Origin: Paenibacillus sp. sptzw28
GTDB lineage: Bacteria > Bacillota > Bacilli > Paenibacillales > Paenibacillaceae
Direction of reading: 5' to 3'
Assembly: GCF_019550795.1 (NCBI RefSeq)
Contig: NZ_CP080545.1
Location: 4,250,001 to 4,314,000, forward strand
Length of the DNA stretch: 64,000 nucleotides
Shown here: one piece after another, positions 54,777 to 63,094 of the stretch
How positions within the stretch are numbered: position 1 is the first letter of the stretch
Layout: every line of letters begins with the position of its first letter
The notes under the pieces: generated by a model
The model's input: only the letters and a program-made list of their open reading frames with translations
What the model was told of the DNA's origin: nothing
The model's database searches: none
Translations under genes and position numbers: made by a program

Positions 54777-56260
54777 GGTGTAATGCTCCTTATCGCTTCT
54801 TTTGCCACTTCACGGTCGTCGAAGTCGTATGTAACGTCTCCGATGATTTGATAGGTCTCATGACCTTTCCCCGCAATCAATACTACATCTTCAGGGCTGG
54901 CCATTTCAACCGCTTTTTGAATGGCGGCCCGGCGATCGGGCAGCAGAACGTACCGGGACTTGGGTACGCCGTCCTTAATAAGGCCTGCTTCGATATCAAG
55001 GAGGATACGCTCCGGCGATTCCGTACGCGGATTATCCGAGGTTACGATCGCATAGTCCGCGTAGCGGCCGGCGATAGCCCCCATGATCGGCCGCTTCGAA
55101 CGATCGCGGTCTCCTCCGCAGCCGAAAACGCAAATAATCCGGCCGGCGGCGAATTCCTTCACCGCCTTCAGCACATTGTCCAGTCCGTCCGGCGTATGGG
55201 CATAATCGACGATGACCGCAAACTTCTGTCCGGCATGCACGGATTCCACTCGTCCCGGCACACCCGGCACCGCTTCCAGACTGCTCTTGATTTGATCCAG
55301 CGGCACCCGTTCGATAAGTGCCGCGCAAACCGCTGCGAGCGCGTTATATACGTTGAACTTTCCGGCCATATTCAATGTGATATCCGTCGACCCGTCGAAC
55401 GTCTCCAAATGGAAAGAGGTGCCGTGAGCCGTAATTCGAATGTTTGAAGCCCGCACATCGGCTTCATTGTCAACACCGTAAGTCAGCACCTCCGCCGAGG
55501 TCGCCCTTGCAAATCCGCCCGATGCGGAGTCATCCGCATTGAGTACCGCATATGCCCGCTCTTCAGGAGACAGGGCGTATTCATTGCCGAGCCTGGCGAA
55601 CAGGAGTTCCTTGGCAGCGGCATACCGCTGCATGGTGCCGTGGTAGTCCAGGTGATCCTGGGTCAGATTCGTGAAAATCGCGGTCCGGTAACGGCATCCT
55701 TTCACCCGTCCCTGCTCCAGGGCGTGCGATGATACCTCCATTGCGCAGCAATCGGTTCCAGCCTCAATCATTGCGGCCAGATGCCGCTGCAGCTCGAGTG
55801 CTTCAGGTGTCGTGCCCGACATCGGGTACGAGCGCCCTCCGAAGCGTCTTTCCACTGTGCCGATGACGCCGGGCTTAAACCCGGCATCGGCGAGTATGCG
55901 CTCGATCAAATAGGTTGTAGTTGTTTTCCCGTTTGTTCCGGTAATGCCGATCAGCTTCAGCTTGCGGCTCGGGCTGCCGAAGAAATAATCCGCCAGGACA
56001 GCCATCGCATGACGGCTGTCCTTGACGATAAGCTGCGGAGCATCAACGGGAAGAGGCCGTTCAGCGACGAATGCCGCCGCTCCCCGCTCCGCCGCCTGAG
56101 GCGCAAAGTCATGGCCGTCCACCGTATGGCCGGGCAGACAAATAAATAAATCGCCCTGCATCACTTTACGGGAATCGATTTGAATTCCGTTCAATTCTAT
56201 ATTTGCATCGCCGGCAAGGCGTGCAGTGAGAAGCAAGGAAGCCAATTGTCCCAATTGCAT
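54773..56260 (-). CDS. murE: UDP-MurNAc-tripeptide synthetase MurE, meso-DAP type
   Basis: A 495-residue Mur ligase adding the third stem residue. P-loop GITGTNGKTTTTYLIE (about residues 108-123), LTQDHLDYHGTM and the substrate motif SDNPRTE, where DNPR marks meso-diaminopimelate rather than lysine, are visible. This matches the dapL gene in the window. The frame opens at a GTG at 56278; GGAGGGGG 8 bases before the ATG at 56260 favours that start. Confidence 0.97.
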   Translation of the reverse strand: MQLGQLASLLLTARLAGDANIELNGIQIDSRKVMQGDLFICLPGHTVDGHDFAPQAAERGAAAFVAERPLPVDAPQLIVKDSRHAMAVLADYFFGSPSRKLKLIGITGTNGKTTTTYLIERILADAGFKPGVIGTVERRFGGRSYPMSGTTPEALELQRHLAAMIEAGTDCCAMEVSSHALEQGRVKGCRYRTAIFTNLTQDHLDYHGTMQRYAAAKELLFARLGNEYALSPEERAYAVLNADDSASGGFARATSAEVLTYGVDNEADVRASNIRITAHGTSFHLETFDGSTDITLNMAGKFNVYNALAAVCAALIERVPLDQIKSSLEAVPGVPGRVESVHAGQKFAVIVDYAHTPDGLDNVLKAVKEFAAGRIICVFGCGGDRDRSKRPIMGAIAGRYADYAIVTSDNPRTESPERILLDIEAGLIKDGVPKSRYVLLPDRRAAIQKAVEMASPEDVVLIAGKGHETYQIIGDVTYDFDDREVAKEAIRSITP

Positions 56261-56352
56261 GCATGTATCCCCCTCCACCGCACCCTTGGGCAGTCATGAT
56301 TATGCCACAGGGTACCCGGTGCTTATACTTAAAGCCTTTATTACCATTATAG

Positions 56353-58293
56353 TCAAGGATGACTGCTTTCATCATCATCTTTTGCCAAGTAGATGCGTAT
56401 CGTGGAACCTCGTTCGACCCGCGCGCCGGCTGCAGGCGCCTGCCGGATAACCGTATCCCCGCTGCCGGCGGACGTCAGGTTGAAATTCATGTTCATATCC
56501 TCGTAAATATCGGAAACCGTCTTGCCCACCAGATTCGGCACCGTTACGATCGGCGTCTCGCCATACTTGTAATCCCGGGCGATCTGGTCCTTACGGGGCT
56601 CAATTCCCATATACGGGAGCGCATCGGCCATAATGTTATGAACGATCGGAGCGGCGACGACGCCGCCGAATTGAATGCCCTTCGGGTTGTCTACTGCAAC
56701 GTAAATGACAATTTTCGGATCGTCTGCCGGCGCGAAGCCGACGAATGAAACAATATGCTCATTCGGAGAATAGCGGCCGTTTATAACCTTTTGCGCGGTT
56801 CCAGTTTTCCCGCCGACCCGGTAACCGTCAAGAAATGCGTTGCGGCCGGTGCCTTTGGCTACGACGCTCTCCAGCGCTTCCCGCACCTGCTTGCTTGTAG
56901 TTTCCGAAATAACCTTCCGAACCTCTTCCGGCTGTACCGTGTCGACCGTTTCTCCCGTTTCGGGATTGATCCAGGCCTTCGCGACGTGAGGCTTATACAG
57001 TGCACCTCCGTTAATCGCAGCCGAGACGGCCGTTATCTGTTGAATCGGTGTTACGGAGACGCCCTGACCAAATGCGGTAGTGGCCAGTTCGACCGGTCCT
57101 ACCTGGCTCATCTTAAACATAATGCCGTTCTCTTCGCCTCCGAGGTCGATGCCGGTCTTGGTGCCGAAGCCGAAGTTCTTAATGTATTGAAACAGTTTTT
57201 CTTTCCCGAGTCTGTTGCCAAGCGCCACAAAGCCGGGGTTGCACGAGTTTTGCACGACCTCGAGAAACGTCTGGCTGCCGTGGCCGCCTTTCTTCCAGCA
57301 GCGAAGGCGCGCGCCGCCGATTTCAACGGCTCCCGGATCGAAGAAATGGTCCGTTTTCAAATTTACCTTGCCTTCCTGCAGAGCAGCGGCCAGCGTAATG
57401 ATTTTAAAGGTCGAACCGGGCTCGTAAGTCATCCAGATCGGGAGGTTCCGGTTATATATTTGCGGATCGACATCCCGGTATTTATCCGGCTCATAATTAG
57501 GACGGCTCGCCATTCCGAGTATTTCACCGGTGGTTGGATCCATAGCGATGGCAATTATGTTATCGGGCTCGAATTTAACCATAGCCTGGTCGAGCTCCCG
57601 CTCGATGATGGACTGGATCTGCTTATCGATGGTCAGCTCGAGATTAAGCCCGTCTTTGGGCTTCTCGTAGGTATCGGAAGACCCCGGCATCTGGCGGCCC
57701 TTCGCGTCGGACAGAAAGGAAATATTACCGTTGATTCCTTCCAGCAGGTCGTTATACGCGGCTTCGATACCGGTCAATCCCTGATTGTCAATTCCCGTAA
57801 AGCCCAGCACATGCGAAGCAAAGCTGCCCATCGGGTAATAACGTTTATTATCTTCGGCCACAACGACCCCAGGCAGGCTCAAATCCCTTACCTGCTGCGC
57901 TTTCTCGGTCGTAATTTTCCGCCCGCCTGGCTGAATGCGCACGATCAGCTGTTTTTTCGTAATCGTCGCGAACACTTTATCCGCCGCCATATCCAGAACG
58001 CTCGCAAGCTGCGTCGCTGTCTCTTTCGGATCCTTAATCTGCGCCGGTATGGCCATAACGGTCGGTGAACTTATATTATACGCAAGCTTTGTTCCGTTTC
58101 GGTCCCATATTTCGCCGCGCTTGGCCGAAAAAGGGATTTCCCTGCGCCAGGAATCTTCGGCTTTAGCCGCAAGCTCCTGGCCTTTATACAGCTGCACATA
58201 ACCGAGCCTGCCGGCAAGAACCGTAAATGCAAGAACGGCGATTATAAGCGCGGCAAACAAACGACGTCTGACGGTAACGTTTGACACTTTCAC
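56353..58293 (-). CDS. spoVD: Penicillin-binding protein SpoVD (class B)
   Basis: A 646-residue class B transpeptidase for spore cortex. N-terminal membrane helix, PBP dimer domain (about 55-220), transpeptidase domain with EPGSTFKI (active Ser about 295), NSCNPGF and GGKTGTAQKV, and one C-terminal PASTA domain (about 585-640, VTVPNLVGKTVSDIYEDMNM). The frame opens at 58299 with TTG; GGAGG is 9 bases before the GTG at 58293, my choice. It partners SpoVE. No clear SigE promoter is visible in the 113-base gap to pbpB. Confidence 0.93.
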   Translation of the reverse strand: MKVSNVTVRRRLFAALIIAVLAFTVLAGRLGYVQLYKGQELAAKAEDSWRREIPFSAKRGEIWDRNGTKLAYNISSPTVMAIPAQIKDPKETATQLASVLDMAADKVFATITKKQLIVRIQPGGRKITTEKAQQVRDLSLPGVVVAEDNKRYYPMGSFASHVLGFTGIDNQGLTGIEAAYNDLLEGINGNISFLSDAKGRQMPGSSDTYEKPKDGLNLELTIDKQIQSIIERELDQAMVKFEPDNIIAIAMDPTTGEILGMASRPNYEPDKYRDVDPQIYNRNLPIWMTYEPGSTFKIITLAAALQEGKVNLKTDHFFDPGAVEIGGARLRCWKKGGHGSQTFLEVVQNSCNPGFVALGNRLGKEKLFQYIKNFGFGTKTGIDLGGEENGIMFKMSQVGPVELATTAFGQGVSVTPIQQITAVSAAINGGALYKPHVAKAWINPETGETVDTVQPEEVRKVISETTSKQVREALESVVAKGTGRNAFLDGYRVGGKTGTAQKVINGRYSPNEHIVSFVGFAPADDPKIVIYVAVDNPKGIQFGGVVAAPIVHNIMADALPYMGIEPRKDQIARDYKYGETPIVTVPNLVGKTVSDIYEDMNMNFNLTSAGSGDTVIRQAPAAGARVERGSTIRIYLAKDDDESSHP

Positions 58294-58406
58294 CCGCAAT
58301 CCCCTCCGAATGGCACGTAAAACGGGAACGTCTGTCCATCCGTTTCCTAATCCAAGCCTATTCGCAATAAAAGGGGGTTAGAACAAGCTGTCGCCTGCCA
58401 TGAGCA

Positions 58407-60608
58407 TCAACCGCCGCCGTTAATCCTCTGTTCGGCCGTAGCCTGCGGTTCAGCTATCTGCGCGGAATTCGGAGGTGCAAGCACGAGCTTCAAAACCTTC
58501 TCGCCGTTCTGCTTGGCGAGCGTTTGCGATATCACGAAGCCCTGTCCTTCCGTGACGCATCTGATCTGCAGAAGCGAGCATACTTCCAGCGCATCGCGCA
58601 TCGACAATCCGCTCATGTTCGGTATCGGCAGCTTGCTCCTGTCTTCCGTGAACAGATAGACTCGCTGATCCGGACTGACCGCCGAGATCGCTTTCGGAAT
58701 TTGCTCCAGCACCTTCTTGCCGGTACCCACGACCACCGAGCTAAGGGAACGTGCTTTGAGCTGGGCCTCCGCCTGATCCGTCGTCAGCTCCGTCAAGTTC
58801 GGTACGGAAACGGTCTTTTCTTGCTGCTGCGTTAGTACCGTATCCGGCAGAGTCGGATTTACACCCATATGCCGCAGGCTTTGCAATACGATTTTTCTGA
58901 ACACGGGAGCGGCAACGGCCCCGCCGCCGAGATATTTGTTGTCAGGTGCGTCAACTACGACGTAAACCGCGATTTTCGGATTTCCTACAGGTGCGAATCC
59001 GATAAATGAAACGACATATTGGTCCGATGAATATTTGCCGTCGATAACCTTCTGGGCAGTACCGGTTTTACCCGCCACCCTGTAACCCTCAATATAAGCA
59101 TTCTTTCCTGTTCCGATCTCCTGGTCGGAGACTACCTGCTCCAAATATTCGCTCACCTTTTTAGCCGATTGCTCTGATAAGACCTGCCGGATAACCTTTG
59201 GCTGGATCACCTCGGTTTTCTTCGTTACGGGATCGTCGATTTCCTTGATCAGGTGCGGCTGCATAAGCTTGCCTCCGTTCGCTACCGCAGCAACTGCCGT
59301 CACCTGCTGAATCGGCGTGACGAGGACATTGCCTTGTCCGAAAGACGCTGTCGCGACATCGTTCGCAATCGACGGATTGATATTCTCAACCCCCGAGCTT
59401 TCTCCCTGGAGCTCGATGCCCGTTTTTTGGCCGAAGCCGAAATTTTTAATATAGTTAATTAATCGGTCAGCACCTAACTTCTCGTAGCCAAGCTTGACAA
59501 AAGCAACGTTACTCGAACGCTTCAATCCGTCCAGATACGAAATTTCGCCCCACCCTTCTCGTTTAATATCCCGAATCGGAGTCACCCTTCCCGGAATTTT
59601 AATGCTTCCCGACATGTATTTCTCATTCGGATTGAACACCCCTTCCTGAACGGCCGCGGAAAGCGTGACGATCTTGAAGGTCGAGCCGGGCTCATAGAGA
59701 GCTTTGGTCGCGCTGTTGTAGAAGTCCGCCGGCTGCGCCTTCCAATATTCATTCGGGTTGAAATCCGGCATATTAGCCATGCCGAGAACTTCCATCGTCT
59801 GCGGATCGACGGCGATGGCCGTGATGCTCTTCGGCTTGTACTTCACATAAGCCTCTTTAATCGCGTCCTCCACGTAATGCTGGATGTCCGAATCGATCGT
59901 CAGCTTCACGTTTTTGCCGTCTATTGACGGATTGAATTTCACAGTCCCGTTCGGAAGAATAACGCCGTTGCCGTCACGCTCATAAACGATTTGACCTTCC
60001 TTGCCCTTCAGCACATCGTTAAGCGACGCCTCAAGCCCCATGACAGGGTTCCCTTCTTTATCCACGTATCCGATCAGATGCGAGGCCATATCATCTTTGG
60101 GATAATAGCGTTTATTCTGTTCGTCCATATAAATCCCGACGTCACTTTTGTCGGTCTGCTCGGATAGATCCTTCCTGAACTGTTCGATCCGGTCTCGAAG
60201 AGGCTTATCGATCTTCCACCCTTCAGGGCGCACCTCGCGCTTTACGTAATACTCGCCGTTCTTCTTCTTGGCCGTCACGATAGCCCGCAGCTCCGATTCC
60301 GGTTTGCCGAGCACCTGATGAAGCTTGCTTACAATGACGTCTTCCAGATGCAGATCGTGTATGACCTTCGGGTTCACCGCGACAGTGTAAGCTGCCACGT
60401 CCATAGCCAGGACGTTGCCTTCGCGGTCCGTGATCGTTCCGCGCACAGGAATCAGCGTCTCCGATTTAGACCAGATTTCGCGGGCTTTCTCCGACCAGAA
60501 ATCCGCCTTGACGACCTGCACCCAATAGATTCGCCCTACCAGAACAACAAAAAAGAGGGTAATGAACCCTCCGACCAGCAGCGTGCGCAATTTTATCCGT
60601 TTATTCAT
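58407..60608 (-). CDS. pbpB: Penicillin-binding protein 2B (class B, divisome)
   Basis: A 733-residue septal transpeptidase working with FtsL, DivIB and an FtsW-type partner. N-terminal membrane helix (LLVGGFITLFFVVLVGRIYW), PBP dimer domain, transpeptidase with YEPGSTFKIV (active Ser about 308), SSNVAFVKLG and GKTGTAQKV, and two C-terminal PASTA-like repeats (about 600-720, SVPNLTELTTDQAEAQLKA). AGGGG precedes the ATG. It follows ftsL by 10 bases. Confidence 0.96.
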   Translation of the reverse strand: MNKRIKLRTLLVGGFITLFFVVLVGRIYWVQVVKADFWSEKAREIWSKSETLIPVRGTITDREGNVLAMDVAAYTVAVNPKVIHDLHLEDVIVSKLHQVLGKPESELRAIVTAKKKNGEYYVKREVRPEGWKIDKPLRDRIEQFRKDLSEQTDKSDVGIYMDEQNKRYYPKDDMASHLIGYVDKEGNPVMGLEASLNDVLKGKEGQIVYERDGNGVILPNGTVKFNPSIDGKNVKLTIDSDIQHYVEDAIKEAYVKYKPKSITAIAVDPQTMEVLGMANMPDFNPNEYWKAQPADFYNSATKALYEPGSTFKIVTLSAAVQEGVFNPNEKYMSGSIKIPGRVTPIRDIKREGWGEISYLDGLKRSSNVAFVKLGYEKLGADRLINYIKNFGFGQKTGIELQGESSGVENINPSIANDVATASFGQGNVLVTPIQQVTAVAAVANGGKLMQPHLIKEIDDPVTKKTEVIQPKVIRQVLSEQSAKKVSEYLEQVVSDQEIGTGKNAYIEGYRVAGKTGTAQKVIDGKYSSDQYVVSFIGFAPVGNPKIAVYVVVDAPDNKYLGGGAVAAPVFRKIVLQSLRHMGVNPTLPDTVLTQQQEKTVSVPNLTELTTDQAEAQLKARSLSSVVVGTGKKVLEQIPKAISAVSPDQRVYLFTEDRSKLPIPNMSGLSMRDALEVCSLLQIRCVTEGQGFVISQTLAKQNGEKVLKLVLAPPNSAQIAEPQATAEQRINGGG

Positions 60609-60618
60609 AGCCGGTCCC

Positions 60619-61023
60619 CTATTCCTTGTTCATGGCGGTCTCGGTCTTCTTGTCACCTGTTTTCACTTTAATCGTATCTTCGCCAAAGTCACCCATACCG
60701 AGCGCTTCGGCCTGCTGTTCGATGTAACCGGGGTTGCTCAGCGTCTCCACTTGCTTCTGCAGCTCTTTCATCTCGACTTCCATGGCCGCATATTTAGTGG
60801 TCATAATTTTTATATCGTTATTGATTTCATAGATTTGCGCGTAACGAAAAATAATAACGCCCGCGACGATTACACAAACGATAATCGTAAACATATAGAG
60901 CAGCTTCTCCTGGACCGGCAGCGACTTCCTTTTAACTACGACCTTTTTTGTCTCGCGGAACGCCTTCTTCTGTTCCGGTTTACGCTTCGGCTGAAGCGCC
61001 AGGTTGCCATTTACATAAGCCAT
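60619..61023 (-). CDS. ftsL: Cell-division protein FtsL
   Basis: A 134-residue bitopic divisome protein: basic N-terminus (KRKPEQKKAFRETKKVVVKR), one membrane helix (about 43-63) and an extracellular leucine-zipper-like coil (DIKIMTTKYAAMEVEMKELQ) ending TLSNPGYIEQQAEALGM. The frame opens at 61041; AGGAGG 6 bases before the ATG at 61023 sets the start. The C-terminal Lys/Thr-rich tail is longer than in B. subtilis. Confidence 0.93.
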   Translation of the reverse strand: MAYVNGNLALQPKRKPEQKKAFRETKKVVVKRKSLPVQEKLLYMFTIIVCVIVAGVIIFRYAQIYEINNDIKIMTTKYAAMEVEMKELQKQVETLSNPGYIEQQAEALGMGDFGEDTIKVKTGDKKTETAMNKE

Positions 61024-61074
61024 TGTAGACCTCCTGTTCAATCTGATTAATGATCTATTTGGAATGAAACGGTT

Positions 61075-62007
61075 TTACAGTTTTTCAGCGACTCTCAGCT
61101 TCGCCGACCTCGCTCGCGGGTTAAGCTCAAGCTCTTCTTCGCCCGGCACGATCGGCTTGCGGTTCACCAGCTTCAGCTGACCTTTCCCTCCGCACACACA
61201 CATCGGGAAATCCGGTGGGCAAGTGCATTTTTCTACAAATTTCGCAAAAATGTGCTTGCAAATGCGGTCCTCAAGCGAATGAAACGTTATGACCGAGGCT
61301 CTTCCCCCGGATTTTAATGCCTTTACCGTCTGCTCCAAGGCCGTTTCCTCGGCCCCAAGCTCGTCGTTTACCGCTATCCGCAGCGCCTGAAACGTCCTCT
61401 TGGCCGGATGCGGCCCCGTACGTCTCGCTGCTGCGGGGATGCCCATTTTAATAAGCTCCACAAGCTCGCCCGTGGTCTCAATCGGACTCTGTTCCCGGGC
61501 TTGTATGATTTTGCGTGCAATCTGCCTGGCAAACCGCTCTTCGCCGTAGATTGCAAGTATACGTGAAATATCCCGCTCTTCCCAGCTGTTGACGATCTCT
61601 CCCGCGGTCAGAACGCCTTCACGGTCCATCCGCATATCCAAGGGTGCGTCGTGATTATAGCTGAATCCGCGTTCGGCTTCATCCAGCTGCGGACTCGATA
61701 CCCCGAGGTCAAACAGTATGCCGTCGACGCTGTCAATGCCGAGATCGGCCAGTACCTGCTCCAAATAACGAAAATTGCTTTTTACGAGCGTCACCTTGTC
61801 CATAAACGGCGCCAGTCGAACTCTTGCATTCTCATGAGCCCACTCATCCTGGTCAAGCGCGATAAGACGTCCGCCCTTGCCTAGCCGCGATGCGATCAGC
61901 TCGCTATGACCGGCTCCGCCGAGCGTACAGTCGACATAAATGCCATCCGCCTTAACCGCGAGTCCATCGACCGCTTCTTCCTTGAGCACTGTAATATGTT
62001 GAAACAA
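61075..62007 (-). CDS. rsmH: 16S rRNA (cytosine1402-N4)-methyltransferase
   Basis: A 310-residue SAM methyltransferase (MraW) that modifies C1402 of 16S rRNA. SAM motifs [20 protein letters not shown] and [12 protein letters not shown] and the conserved [29 protein letters not shown] and GGKGQ segments are present. The start is TTG with GGAGG 8 bases upstream. It lies 57 bases after mraZ. Confidence 0.97.
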   Translation of the reverse strand: MFQHITVLKEEAVDGLAVKADGIYVDCTLGGAGHSELIASRLGKGGRLIALDQDEWAHENARVRLAPFMDKVTLVKSNFRYLEQVLADLGIDSVDGILFDLGVSSPQLDEAERGFSYNHDAPLDMRMDREGVLTAGEIVNSWEERDISRILAIYGEERFARQIARKIIQAREQSPIETTGELVELIKMGIPAAARRTGPHPAKRTFQALRIAVNDELGAEETALEQTVKALKSGGRASVITFHSLEDRICKHIFAKFVEKCTCPPDFPMCVCGGKGQLKLVNRKPIVPGEEELELNPRARSAKLRVAEKL

Positions 62008-62064
62008 GCTGCAGCCCTCCCGGCTCTAGGGTTACCTCTGCCGCTACCCGGCTTTGGCATGCGA

Positions 62065-62496
62065 TCAAAAATTAAAATCAAAGTCCACAAGCTTCTCCGC
62101 AATATCGTTAAACGTTTCTTCTGATTGCTTGAAGTAGCTATCCCATATATGCCTGCTCCAAATTTCCACCCGGTTGGAGACTCCGAGAACGATACAATCT
62201 TTGTCCAGCTTGGCATATTCGCACAATGTATTCGGTAAGTTTACCCTTCCCTGTTTGTCAAGCTCGCATTCGGTCGCCCCCGAAAAGAAAAACCGGGAGA
62301 ACGCCCGAGCATCCGATTTCATGAGCGGCAGCGATTTCAGCTTCTGCTCCAGCACGCTCCACTCGCTCATGGGATATACGAACAGGCAATTATCGAGACC
62401 TCGCGTCACTACAAACTGGTCGCCGAGGCTTTCGCGGAATTTAACGGGAATAATGATGCGGCCTTTATCATCGATGCTGTGTTGGTACTCCCCCAT
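62065..62496 (-). CDS. mraZ: Transcriptional regulator MraZ
   Basis: A 143-residue protein with two tandem SpoVT/AbrB-like MraZ domains ([19 protein letters not shown] near the start, [19 protein letters not shown] near residue 90). It forms ring oligomers and represses its own operon by binding direct repeats. The frame opens at 62544 inside those repeats; the ATG at 62496 gives the standard N-terminus. The Shine-Dalgarno GGTGGAG lies 11 bases upstream and coincides with the last repeat, so MraZ binding would cover it. Confidence 0.96.
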   Translation of the reverse strand: MGEYQHSIDDKGRIIIPVKFRESLGDQFVVTRGLDNCLFVYPMSEWSVLEQKLKSLPLMKSDARAFSRFFFSGATECELDKQGRVNLPNTLCEYAKLDKDCIVLGVSNRVEIWSRHIWDSYFKQSEETFNDIAEKLVDFDFNF

Positions 62497-62508
62497 GAAC
62501 ACGGCCGC

Positions 62509-62554
62509 TCCACCCCTTCCCCCAAATTCACCACTTGGCCCCACTTTTCACCAC
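62509..62554 (-). promoter_or_regulatory. MraZ operator: five direct repeats at 10-bp spacing
   Basis: On the minus strand GTGGTG (62549-62554), GTGGGG (62539-62544), GTGGTG (62529-62534), TGGGGG (62519-62524) and GGTGGA (62509-62514) are each 10 bases apart, matching the GTGG/TGGG direct-repeat pattern bound by MraZ. Confidence 0.8.
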
Positions 62555-62646
62555 TAGTGTTGATCTATTCGCCACCCCATATTAAATTCCTTCTTTCTTA
62601 GAATGAATTTAATAAATATTTTATGCGATTAAAGTTGTTACACTTT

Positions 62647-62672
62647 TGAAACTTTTTGGGACTTTGGTTCGT
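62647..62672 (+). promoter_or_regulatory. Possible ECF-sigma promoter
   Basis: TGAAAC (62647-62652) and CGT (62670-62672) are 17 bases apart, resembling Bacillus ECF promoters (TGAAAC / CGT). The gene start is 66 bases downstream. Confidence 0.4.
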
Positions 62673-62738
62673 GTAAGCTAGAAATGTCAATATCGTGCTT
62701 TTGCCGATTAACATCGTAAAGGAGCGTCAATCCAAACT

Positions 62739-62993
62739 ATGAGTGCCATTGCCGATCCTATAATCGAGCTGCTTCGTCCTGTGGAACAGCTGTGTTATCA
62801 AGTGGCCCATTACCTTCTCGGTAATGATCGCGATGCAGCCGCTGCAAGCGAAGAAGCATTGATCGAGCTTTATCTTACTCCGATGTTCGTCCGAGGTTCG
62901 GAAGAAGAAAGACGACAATTGGCCAAAGCAGCCGCGATGCGCACCGCTTTAAAGCTGGCCGGGCAGAGCATTAGAGAAGGTGCGGCGAAATAA
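62739..62993 (+). CDS. Orphan mini-protein resembling sigma-70 region 2
   Basis: An 84-residue soluble protein, not matched to a named family. Residues 14-46 (RPVEQLCYQVAHYLLGNDRD and then EEALIELYL) follow the helical pattern of ECF sigma region 2 (QLCYRMLGN..EAED..QEAFIRAY), and residues 60-75 (LAKAAAMRTALKLAGQ) resemble the R/TxLA helix. There is no region 4, so it cannot act as a full sigma factor; it might be an anti-sigma-like or sigma remnant. AAAGGAG lies 14 bases before the ATG, a long spacing. It is divergent to mraZ, with no terminator on its own strand. Confidence 0.6.
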   Translation: MSAIADPIIELLRPVEQLCYQVAHYLLGNDRDAAAASEEALIELYLTPMFVRGSEEERRQLAKAAAMRTALKLAGQSIREGAAK

Positions 62994-63037
62994 AAAAAAG
63001 CTGTCACCGGCCCCGTGCGAGGGGCAGCGATGCAGCT
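62992..63037 (-). terminator. Terminator of the DUF4349 gene
   Basis: On the minus strand AGCTG..GCCCC / GGGGC..CAGCT ends in eight T residues, about 60 bases after the DUF4349 stop. A second small hairpin (GCTCTT/AAGAGC) precedes it. Confidence 0.88.
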
Positions 63038-63094
63038 AATTTGAAATGCTCCGGCTTTCCGCTCTTAATGTAAGAGCTTTGAATGGCTGAATTT

